NCBI GenBank assembly: GCA_937960755.1
Contig: CALGOL010000359.1
Location: forward strand, 1-7,372
Direction of reading: 5' to 3'
Source: an uncultured Azospirillum sp.
Lineage (GTDB): Bacteria > Pseudomonadota > Alphaproteobacteria > Azospirillales > Azospirillaceae
DNA length: 7,372 nucleotides
Shown here: positions 1 to 6,584 of the stretch, in pieces
Layout: each line of letters begins with the position of its first letter
Numbering within the stretch: the first letter of the stretch is position 1
Position numbers and translations under genes: made by a program
Notes under the pieces: generated by a model
Database searches by the model: none
What the model saw: the letters and a program-made list of their open reading frames with translations, nothing else
What the model was told of the DNA's origin: nothing

Positions 1-1027
1 GGCGGCCGTCGCTTCCCTTGCTCGCCGCGCCCAATCGGGCCTGGGTGGTCTCGCCGAACTGCGCCATGCGGCCGCCCAGTTGAATGACGCTGTCGGTGGC
101 CATGACGCCGATGCCGCCGCCGTTGGTGACGATGGCCAGCCGGTCGCCGGTGATCGGCACGCCGGTGGACAGCGTGCCCACCGCGTCGAACAACTCGTCG
201 AGATCGTTCACCCGCAAAATGCCGGCGCGGGCGAAGGCGGCGTCATAGACCGCGTCCGACACCGCCAGCGTGCCGGTGTGCGAAGCGGCCTCGTCCCGCG
301 CTTCCTGGCTGCGGCCGGCCTTGACCACGATCACCGGCTTTTGGCGGGCGGCGGTGCGGGCGGCGGACATGAACTTGCGGGCGTTGCTCAGCCCTTCGAT
401 GTACAGCAGGATGGCGCGCACCATCGGTTCGGCGGCCAAGTAATCCAGCATGTCGCCGTGGTCGACGTCGGCCTTGTCCCCCAGCGACACCAGATGCGAG
501 AAGCCGAAGCCGCGGGCGGTGGCCCAATCCACCACCGAGGTCACCATCATCGACGATTGCGCCACCAGGGCGATGTCGCCCTTTTTCGGCGCGATGTGGC
601 AGATGGAGGCGTTGAGATTGCGCCCCGGCGCCATGACGCCCAGGCTGTTGGGGCCAAGCACCCGCATCAGATATGGCCGCGCCGCTTCGCGCAGCTTTTG
701 CACCCCGGCGGCGTCGAAACCGCCCGACAGAATGATGACGCCCTTGCAGCCCTTTTCGCCCAACTGGCCGATGGTGGCGACGGCTTGGTCGGCGGGGCCG
801 CAATAAACGGCGAGATCGGGCGACAACGGCAAGTCGGCGACAGTCTTGTAGGTCAAAACGCCTTCGACCGCGCGCTCCAAGGGATTGACGGGCATGATCG
901 GCCCGTCAAAGCCGGCGTGAAACAGATTGCGCGCCGCCACTTGTCCGATGGACTGCGGTTTCTTGCTGGCCCCGATCACGGCGATCGAGCCGGGCTTGAA
1001 GATGGCGTTCAGGTTGCGAACGGTCAT
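1..1027 (-). CDS. NDP-forming acyl-CoA synthetase / CoA-binding domain protein (partial, N-terminal 342 residues)
   Basis: The reading frame is open from an ATG at 1027-1025 to the left edge, so the C-terminal part is missing. The N-terminus matches the CoA-binding Rossmann domain of NDP-forming acetyl/acyl-CoA synthetases: a nucleotide/CoA loop IAVIGASKKPQSIG at about residues 15-28, PVNP at 46-49 and GPNSLG at 125-130. A succinyl-CoA-ligase-like domain follows, with FSHLVSLGDKADVD at about 176-189 and SHTGTLAVSDAVYDAAF from residue 249. His250 aligns with the phosphohistidine of the ADP-forming family. These enzymes interconvert acyl-CoA plus ADP/Pi with acid, CoA and ATP in the cytoplasm. 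Many alphaproteobacterial homologues of about 900 residues also carry a C-terminal GNAT acetyltransferase domain; whether this one does cannot be seen. Oddity: the usual QSGA motif reads QSSMM at 157-161. The start has only a weak Shine-Dalgarno (GGA). The SRPBCC gene lies 109 bp upstream on the same strand. The family is clear but the substrate is unknown. Confidence 0.88.
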   Translation of the reverse strand, partial: MTVRNLNAIFKPGSIAVIGASKKPQSIGQVAARNLFHAGFDGPIMPVNPLERAVEGVLTYKTVADLPLSPDLAVYCGPADQAVATIGQLGEKGCKGVIILSGGFDAAGVQKLREAARPYLMRVLGPNSLGVMAPGRNLNASICHIAPKKGDIALVAQSSMMVTSVVDWATARGFGFSHLVSLGDKADVDHGDMLDYLAAEPMVRAILLYIEGLSNARKFMSAARTAARQKPVIVVKAGRSQEARDEAASHTGTLAVSDAVYDAAFARAGILRVNDLDELFDAVGTLSTGVPITGDRLAIVTNGGGIGVMATDSVIQLGGRMAQFGETTQARLGAASKGSDGR

Positions 1028-1074
1028 GGTGCGATTCCGTCGTTTTCGCCGCGGTCACGGCGGCGGCTGGCCGA

Positions 1075-1095
1075 AGGCGCCTGTCATCGGCGCCT
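1075..1095. repeat. Small hairpin between the SRPBCC and CoA-ligase genes
   Basis: AGGCGCC (1075-1081) and GGCGCCT (1089-1095) form a perfect 7-bp inverted repeat around a 7-nt loop. It lies about 40 nt past the SRPBCC stop in the direction of transcription. No T-tract follows on the minus strand, so it is not a standard intrinsic terminator. It could be an attenuating or mRNA-end structure, or chance in GC-rich DNA. A 12-bp palindrome, TGCGGCGCCGCA, lies next to it at 1108-1119. Confidence 0.3.
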
Positions 1096-1136
1096 CGCCT
1101 TCATATCTGCGGCGCCGCATGCTGCTTTGCAACAGG

Positions 1137-1592
1137 TCATACCAGCGGCGGAATGTCGCTTTCGGCTCTAAGCTTTAACGCATTGTTCATATTGACGAAG
1201 CCCAGCCGCGTCGAATCGAGCAGCAAGGGCCCGACCACGGCGACCAGCACGCCGGAAAAGCGTTCAGCATGGGTCAGTCGGCAAGCCGTCTGGCCCAACG
1301 GCTCCAGCTCAAAGCCGTGCTCGCCGTCAAAAAAGCCGGGGGCGAGCGCAAAGCCTTGCCAAACGAGGCGTTTGCACGGCTCCAGCGCAGTGATGGTCGG
1401 CCGCACGGAGACGGCCGGCTTGCCCGGCGGCGCCAAGCGAATAGTCAGCCGTGCGCCCAAGCGCAAATCGCCCTGCACGCTGGTTAAAAATGGGTTCCAC
1501 GCCGCGTAGGCGGGGAAGTCGGTCAGCACTGACCAGACCCTGGACGGCGGGGCCTGAATGCAGACGCTGGTGACAAGTTCGCTTTCGCTCAT
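1137..1592 (-). CDS. SRPBCC family protein (polyketide cyclase/START-like fold)
   Basis: This is a complete 151-residue frame, ATG at 1592-1590 and TGA at 1139-1137. The N-terminus, VTSVCIQAPPSRVWSVLTDF (residues 7-26), is the typical first strand and helix of the SRPBCC fold, where an I-x-A-P-x-x-VW segment opens the domain. It is followed by the FPAYAAWNPF signature at about 26-35, common in Polyketide_cyc2-type members. Central strands such as LTIRLAPPG and LVWQGF, then a C-terminal helix region, complete the about 145-residue single domain. There is no signal peptide or membrane segment, so it is probably cytoplasmic. Proteins of this fold bind hydrophobic ligands in a deep cavity; no catalytic role or ligand can be assigned here. 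It lies between ppa (71 bp upstream) and the CoA-ligase gene (109 bp downstream) on the same strand, so co-transcription is possible but unproven. No strong Shine-Dalgarno precedes the ATG. Confidence 0.78.
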   Translation of the reverse strand: MSESELVTSVCIQAPPSRVWSVLTDFPAYAAWNPFLTSVQGDLRLGARLTIRLAPPGKPAVSVRPTITALEPCKRLVWQGFALAPGFFDGEHGFELEPLGQTACRLTHAERFSGVLVAVVGPLLLDSTRLGFVNMNNALKLRAESDIPPLV

Positions 1593-1624
1593 GCGGGATC
1601 AATCGTCACCGACGGCGACGAGAC

Positions 1625-1641
1625 GGGCGCTTGGCGCGCCC
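1625..1641. repeat. Short GC-rich hairpin downstream of ppa
   Basis: GGGCGC (1625-1630) and GCGCCC (1636-1641) form a 6-bp perfect inverted repeat with a 5-nt loop, about 23 nt past the ppa stop on the minus strand. No U-run follows in that direction, so rho-independent termination is not supported. It may be a chance GC palindrome or an mRNA-end stabiliser. If it does not terminate, ppa transcripts would read into the SRPBCC gene. Confidence 0.25.
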
Positions 1642-1663
1642 ATCCCCCGCCCGACGGTTTTGA

Positions 1664-2197
1664 TTACTTCGACGCCTGAAGACGTTCGATGCCTTCCGCG
1701 ATCAGTTTGGCCGCTTCTTCAGCGTCGCCCCAACGCAGAATCTTCACCCACTTGCCCTTTTCCAGATCCTTGTAGTGCTGGAAGAAGTGGGCGACCTTCT
1801 CCACCAGAATTTCCGGCAGATCGGTGTAGTTCTTCACGTCAGTGTAGAACGGATGCAGCTTGTCCACCGGCACCGCCAGCAGCTTTTCGTCAATGCCCGC
1901 TTCGTCTTCCATCACCAGCACGCCGACGGGGCGCGAGCGCAGCACGGCGCCGGGAATGACCGCATGACGGCCGATGACGCAAACGTCAACCGGGTCGCCG
2001 TCGCCCGACAGGGTGTGCGGAACGAAGCCGTAGTTGCACGGATAGTACATCGCGGTGTGCAGGAACCGGTCGACGTACATTGCGCCGGAGTCCTTATCCA
2101 CCTCATACTTCACGGGTTCGCCGTTCAGCGGGATCTCGATGATGACGTTGACGTCCCACGGCGGGTTCTTGCCGACCGGAATTTTGCTCAGATCCAT
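1664..2197 (-). CDS. ppa: Inorganic pyrophosphatase (family I)
   Basis: This 177-residue cytoplasmic enzyme hydrolyses pyrophosphate to two phosphates, pulling nucleic acid, protein and acyl-CoA synthesis forward. The length matches bacterial family I enzymes (about 175). Visible signatures are VKYEVDKDSG (about 28-37, active-site Lys and Glu), YYPCNYGFVP (about 50-59), the metal-binding DGDPVDV, MEDEAGIDEK holding further metal-binding acids, and HYKDLEKGKWV near the C-terminus with the substrate-contacting Tyr and Lys. The start is set at the ATG at 2197-2195, giving MDLSKIPVGKN. It has an AAGGGG ribosome-binding site 8 nt upstream. The frame stays open further upstream (to 2482), but that extension has no similarity to the family and overlaps the divergent gene. 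Stop TAA at 1666-1664. All catalytic residues I would expect appear present. It is divergent from the peptide-binding protein gene, and the SRPBCC gene lies 71 bp downstream. Confidence 0.97.
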   Translation of the reverse strand: MDLSKIPVGKNPPWDVNVIIEIPLNGEPVKYEVDKDSGAMYVDRFLHTAMYYPCNYGFVPHTLSGDGDPVDVCVIGRHAVIPGAVLRSRPVGVLVMEDEAGIDEKLLAVPVDKLHPFYTDVKNYTDLPEILVEKVAHFFQHYKDLEKGKWVKILRWGDAEEAAKLIAEGIERLQASK

Positions 2198-2205
2198 GCG
2201 CACAT

Positions 2206-2211
2206 CCCCTT
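2206..2211 (-). promoter_or_regulatory. Ribosome-binding site of ppa
   Basis: On the minus strand AAGGGG lies 8 nt before the ATG at 2197. It decides the start in favour of the 177-residue form over the long open extension of the same frame. The run of A just before it is typical of an unstructured translation-initiation region. Confidence 0.7.
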
Positions 2212-2239
2212 TTTTGACGTTCCCAGCCGCGCTTAAAGC

Positions 2240-2263
2240 AACCGGCCGGTTCTTTTTGAACCG
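2240..2263. promoter_or_regulatory. Operator-like array of AACCGG half-sites between ppa and the divergent solute-binding protein gene
   Basis: A perfect 12-bp palindrome, AACCGGCCGGTT (2240-2251), overlaps a second inverted repeat, CGGTTC-N5-GAACCG (2247-2263). The result is three AACCG-type half-sites in 24 bp within the only non-coding DNA between two divergent genes. This could be a repressor site. The second repeat could instead be a small hairpin with a T5 loop. I could not identify convincing -35/-10 boxes for either gene nearby, so the role is inference. Confidence 0.4.
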
Positions 2264-2301
2264 TGCATTCAGCCCTCGCCCGGAAGGAGCCCCCCCCGGA
2301 T

Positions 2302-2331
2302 CGCGGGCGCGGAGTTTAGGCGCGGGCGCGG
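2302..2331. repeat. Direct repeat of CGCGGGCGCGG upstream of the solute-binding protein gene
   Basis: Two identical 11-bp copies lie at 2302-2312 and 2321-2331 (19-bp period), 18 bp before the GTG start. A run of eight C lies just upstream at 2290-2297. It may be an operator or simply low-complexity GC-rich leader. Confidence 0.35.
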
Positions 2332-2339
2332 CCGTCGCC

Positions 2340-2345
2340 AAGGGA
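2340..2345 (+). promoter_or_regulatory. Ribosome-binding site setting a GTG start
   Basis: AAGGGA lies 3 nt before the GTG at 2349, slightly close but workable. It is the only Shine-Dalgarno-like element that gives the downstream protein a complete signal peptide. The next in-frame ATG (2448) would remove the signal peptide, and the upstream open frame back to 2055 runs antisense through ppa. Confidence 0.5.
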
Positions 2346-2348
2346 ATT

Positions 2349-4148
2349 GTGCGCTGCAACGCAGCACGATGCGCGGTTGGACTGATTATTGCGGGGACCG
2401 CGCTTTTTCCTGTCGCCGGCCGGGCGGAACCGGCGCACGCCGTCGCCATGCATGGCGGCCCGGCGCTGCCCGCCGATTTCACCCATTTCCCCTACGTCAA
2501 TCCCGAAGCGCCCAAAGGCGGGACGTTGCGGCTATCCACCTCGGCGGCGTTCGACAACCTCAACCCCTTCACCGTCAAGGGCGTCACCGCCCCCGGCTTG
2601 GCGCAGACATACGAATCGCTGATGGCGCGCTCGGCCGACGAGCCGTTTTCGCTTTACGGCCTGATCGCCGAGAGCGCCGACATGGCCGAAGATCGTTCCG
2701 CTATCGAATTTAAGCTTCGAGATGAAGCGAAATGGCATGACGGAACGCCGGTGACAGTGGATGACGTGCTGTTCTCCTGGGACAAGCTGAAGCGCGAGGG
2801 TCGGCCCAACACGCGGCTTTATTACGCTAAGGTAACAAAAGTGGCGCAGACCGGGCCGCGCTCGGTGCGTTTCGATTTCGCCCCCGGCCCGGACGGGGTG
2901 ATTGATCGGGAAATGCCGCTGATTATCGGTCTGATGCCGATCCTATCCAAGGCGTGGTGGGGCGAGCGCGAGCTGACCCGCACCTTTCTCGATGGGGCGC
3001 CCTTGGGCTCCGGCTCCTATCGCGTCGCTGCGGTCGACCCTGGCCGCCGCATCGTCTACGCCCGCGTCCCCGAGTATTGGGGGCGGGATTTAGCGGTGCG
3101 GCGCGGGCTTTATAACGTAGACGAAATGATATTTACGGTCTATCGCGACGACCGGGCGGCGCTGGAGGCGTTCATGGCCGGCGACGAAGATTTGCGGCGT
3201 GAGACCGACCCCGGCCTATGGGTCGACGGCTATGTCGGCCCGGCGGTCGCCGACGGGCGGATCGTCATGGCGGAACTGCCGCACCGCCGCACCCAGCGGG
3301 CGCAAGGCTTCGTGTTCAACACCCGCAAAACGCCGTTCAACGACCGCCGGGTGCGCCGCGCGCTGGCGCTGATGCTGGATCACGACTGGATCGGCCGCAG
3401 CTATCTGCACGGCAAACTGACGCGCACCCGGTCTTACTTTCCTAATTCCGAACTCGCGGCGCCGCAGACGCCGCCCACCGGAACGGAGTTGCAAATACTG
3501 GAGCCTTTCCGCCGCCAGTTGCCGCCGGAGGTGTTCACTGAACCGCCGGCGGGCGCGATTGACCCGCCTGACCGCCGGGCGGCGATGCGCCAAGCCTTGC
3601 GGATTTTGGGCGAGGCTGGCTGGCGGCTGAGCCAAGGCCGGCTGGAGGACGCCGCCGGCCGGCGCATGGCGTTTGAGATCCTGATTAACGACCCGCGGGA
3701 TGAGCGGCCGGCGCTGGAGTATGTCCGCGCGCTGACCCGGCTAGGGGCGGCGGTCTCGCTGCGCAATGTCGACAGCGCGCAGTTTCAGGCGCGCCTGAAT
3801 GATTTCGACTTCGATATGACTTTAGGGGGCTGGGAATCCACCCTGTCGCCGGGCAATGAGCAGTTGTTCTATTACGGCTCGGCGGCGGCGGGGGCGAAGG
3901 GCAGCCGCAATCTGCCGGGGGTGAAGGACCCGGTGGTGGACGCGCTGGCGCTGGCGACGGCGCGCGCCGTGACGCGCGAGCAGTTGACGGCGACGGTCCA
4001 CGCGCTCGACCGCACCTTGCTGGCGGGATACTACTTTGTTCCGCTGTTTCACAGCCCGGTGGACCGCATCGCCTATTGGCGCAAGCTGCGCCGCCCCGAC
4101 GTCACGCCGCTCTACGGCCCGCCCTTGGAGGCGTGGTGGGTGGAGTAA
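2349..4148 (+). CDS. Periplasmic peptide-binding protein, family 5 extracellular solute-binding protein (YejA-like)
   Basis: With a GTG start at 2349 the protein has 599 residues, the usual size for YejA/OppA-class binding proteins. The N-terminus is a Sec signal peptide: basic residues R2 and R7, a hydrophobic stretch about 8-24 (CAVGLIIAGTALFPVAG), then a signal peptidase I site after GRA26 or AHA31. The mature start, PADFTHFPYVNPEAPKGGTL (about 41-60), is a hallmark of the YejA/microcin-C-type subfamily, followed by FDNLNPF. Later conserved parts include KWHDGTPVTVDDVLFSWD, YWGRDLAVRRGLYNVDE, FNTRKTPFNDRRVRRAL and, near residues 493-530, GWESTLSPGNEQLFYYGS followed by SRNLPGVKDPVVDAL. It would capture oligopeptides or similar solutes in the periplasm and pass them to an ABC permease. 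No permease (yejB/yejE) or ATPase (yejF) gene follows, since the gene is followed by hairpins and the oppositely oriented groEL. It may be an orphan binding protein or work with a transporter encoded elsewhere. The ligand is unknown. Confidence 0.93.
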   Translation: MRCNAARCAVGLIIAGTALFPVAGRAEPAHAVAMHGGPALPADFTHFPYVNPEAPKGGTLRLSTSAAFDNLNPFTVKGVTAPGLAQTYESLMARSADEPFSLYGLIAESADMAEDRSAIEFKLRDEAKWHDGTPVTVDDVLFSWDKLKREGRPNTRLYYAKVTKVAQTGPRSVRFDFAPGPDGVIDREMPLIIGLMPILSKAWWGERELTRTFLDGAPLGSGSYRVAAVDPGRRIVYARVPEYWGRDLAVRRGLYNVDEMIFTVYRDDRAALEAFMAGDEDLRRETDPGLWVDGYVGPAVADGRIVMAELPHRRTQRAQGFVFNTRKTPFNDRRVRRALALMLDHDWIGRSYLHGKLTRTRSYFPNSELAAPQTPPTGTELQILEPFRRQLPPEVFTEPPAGAIDPPDRRAAMRQALRILGEAGWRLSQGRLEDAAGRRMAFEILINDPRDERPALEYVRALTRLGAAVSLRNVDSAQFQARLNDFDFDMTLGGWESTLSPGNEQLFYYGSAAAGAKGSRNLPGVKDPVVDALALATARAVTREQLTATVHALDRTLLAGYYFVPLFHSPVDRIAYWRKLRRPDVTPLYGPPLEAWWVE

Positions 4149-4161
4149 GGGGGAGCAGTTA

Positions 4162-4201
4162 CACCAATCCGCCGAAAGATTGACCTTTAGGCGGATTGGT
4201 G
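4162..4201. repeat. Long perfect inverted repeat, REP-like hairpin
   Basis: CACCAATCCGCC (4162-4173) is the exact reverse complement of GGCGGATTGGTG (4190-4201). After a G/A mismatch the stem continues with AAAG (4175-4178) against CTTT (4185-4188), leaving a 6-nt loop. It starts 13 nt after the solute-binding protein stop. No T-tract follows on the plus strand, so it does not look like a standard terminator. The shape and intergenic position fit a REP-type dispersed palindrome or an mRNA-end stabiliser. Whether it recurs in the genome cannot be seen here. Confidence 0.6.
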
Positions 4202-4209
4202 AAGCCCGC

Positions 4210-4230
4210 GCGGCGATTGAGCGTCGCCGC
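4210..4230. repeat. Small GC-rich hairpin
   Basis: GCGGCGA (4210-4216) and TCGCCGC (4224-4230) form a 7-bp perfect inverted repeat around a 7-nt loop. Its right arm overlaps bases that could extend the next hairpin's stem (4227-4231 with 4269-4273), so the two structures may be mutually exclusive. Confidence 0.4.
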
Positions 4231-4233
4231 CTT

Positions 4234-4267
4234 CGCCGGACTGACCCCAAGGGTCAGTCATTCGGCG
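4234..4267. repeat. Strong bulged hairpin in the solute-binding protein/groEL gap
   Basis: GACTGACCC (4239-4247) pairs perfectly with GGGTCAGTC (4251-4259) across a CAA triloop. The stem continues with CGCCG (4234-4238) against CGGCG (4263-4267) beyond a 3-nt ATT bulge. The sequence after it is AT-rich (TATTATTATGATG) but not a T-run. It is a possible 3' end structure for the solute-binding protein mRNA or part of a palindromic element together with the hairpins before it. Confidence 0.55.
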
Positions 4268-4319
4268 GGGCGGTATTATTATGATGCATGTTGGAAGCGC
4301 ATCCCCCGCGCACGCCAAG

Positions 4320-4356
4320 AAAAAAGCGCCCTCCCTTCCGGGAGGACGCCTTTTTC
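4320..4356 (-). terminator. Rho-independent terminator of groES-groEL, possibly bidirectional
   Basis: On the minus strand an 11-bp GC-rich stem, GGCGTCCTCCC against GGGAGGGCGCT (two G-U pairs), closes a 4-nt GGAA loop and is followed by a run of six T. It begins 29 nt after the groEL stop. The plus strand also has a T5 tract after the same stem (4351-4355), so it could stop transcripts from the solute-binding protein gene as well. Confidence 0.9.
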
Positions 4357-4384
4357 GTAACCGTAACGACTTGAAGCGGCTGGA

Positions 4385-6028
<1,644 letters not shown>

Positions 6029-6091
6029 GATTCGCTACCTTGTCTTTCGATAAAGGAGATCGGGAAAAAGAAAGAGAGGCGATCAGGGGGA

Positions 6092-6382
6092 TCAGGCTTC
6101 GATCACGCCCATGATGTCGGATTCCTTCATAATCAGGAAATCCTCGCCGTCGATCTTCACTTCGGTGCCCGACCACTTGCCGAACAGAATGCGGTCGCCA
6201 GCCTTCACGTCCAGGGCGACGATCTTGCCGCTTTCATCGCGCGCGCCGGGACCGACGGCGACGACTTGACCTTCCTGCGGCTTTTCCTTGGCCGAGTCCG
6301 GGATGATGATCCCGCCCTTGGTCTTGGTGTCGGATTCCAGGCGCTTGACGACGACGCGGTCGTGCAGCGGACGGAACTTCAT
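6092..6382 (-). CDS. groS: 10-kDa co-chaperonin GroES
   Basis: This 96-residue protein forms the heptameric lid that caps GroEL in an ATP-dependent way. The N-terminus, MKFRPLHDRVVVKRLE, is typical. The flexible mobile loop, about residues 17-31, contains the hydrophobic GGIIIP tripeptide region that binds GroEL. It is followed by EGQVVAVGPGARDESG, KAGDRILFGKWSGTEVKIDGE and the ending IMGVIEA. The start is the ATG at 6382-6380, chosen because of the strong GAGGAGG ribosome-binding site 5 nt upstream and the family length. The frame remains open upstream to 6460, but that part overlaps the CIRCE operator and is not family-like. Stop TGA at 6094-6092. It is first in the groES-groEL operon. Confidence 0.98.
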   Translation of the reverse strand: MKFRPLHDRVVVKRLESDTKTKGGIIIPDSAKEKPQEGQVVAVGPGARDESGKIVALDVKAGDRILFGKWSGTEVKIDGEDFLIMKESDIMGVIEA

Positions 6383-6387
6383 GTGTG

Positions 6388-6394
6388 CCTCCTC
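6388..6394 (-). promoter_or_regulatory. Strong ribosome-binding site of groES
   Basis: GAGGAGG on the minus strand, 5 nt before the ATG, is a near-ideal Shine-Dalgarno sequence. It settles the start against the longer upstream frame and fits high-level chaperonin expression. Confidence 0.85.
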
Positions 6395-6449
6395 AAAAAG
6401 GCTTGATCTGACGTGACGAAACGGAATGTTCAGCGCCGGGATGGGGCTG

Positions 6450-6476
6450 TTAGCACTCAAGCCCAGCGAGTGCCAA
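6450..6476. promoter_or_regulatory. CIRCE operator (HrcA binding site)
   Basis: TTAGCACTC (6450-6458), a 9-nt spacer, then GAGTGCCAA (6468-6476) matches the CIRCE consensus TTAGCACTC-N9-GAGTGCTAA with a single T-to-C change in the right arm. CIRCE is bound by the HrcA repressor, which is released on heat shock. Here it lies just downstream of the promoter, about 68 nt before the groES ATG, so it would also sit in the 5' untranslated mRNA. Confidence 0.95.
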
Positions 6477-6477
6477 A

Positions 6478-6506
6478 GAGCTAAGCGATTCGGCGGATGG
6501 AATCAA
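6478..6506 (-). promoter_or_regulatory. Predicted groESL promoter
   Basis: On the minus strand TTGATT (6506-6501) and TAGCTC (6483-6478) are separated by 17 nt, placing the start of transcription at or inside CIRCE. The C before the -35 makes CTTGATT, close to the CTTGAA of heat-shock sigma-32 (RpoH) promoters in alphaproteobacteria. Housekeeping or RpoH recognition cannot be told apart from sequence, and the -10 match is only moderate. Confidence 0.6.
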
Positions 6507-6584
6507 GAGGGTCGCTGACGGAATTTTTCGCCCCGGCTTTTTCCCCCTTGCGAGATCCGCGCCGTTGCGCTCAATGCCTGGGTC

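Noticed and set aside
80..1171. 363-residue open frame on the plus strand
   Set aside because: It is a shadow of the minus-strand CoA-ligase gene, low in complexity (Gly/Ala/His/Arg rich) with no motifs, whereas the minus-strand frame has clear family signatures.
2213..2261. TTGACG and TTGAAC as -35 boxes for the solute-binding protein gene
   Set aside because: Neither has an acceptable -10 element at 16-18 nt, so no promoter was called.
2055..2348. N-terminal extension of the solute-binding protein frame
   Set aside because: It runs antisense through ppa and would bury the signal peptide internally; the GTG at 2349 gives a normal Sec signal.
2198..2482. N-terminal extension of the pyrophosphatase frame
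   Set aside because: It lacks family similarity, overlaps the divergent solute-binding protein gene, and a good ribosome-binding site supports the ATG at 2197.
4274..4356. Possible small RNA from a TATTAT -10-like box to the terminator
   Set aside because: No suitable -35 element lies 16-18 nt upstream and nothing else supports a transcript, so it was not listed as a gene.
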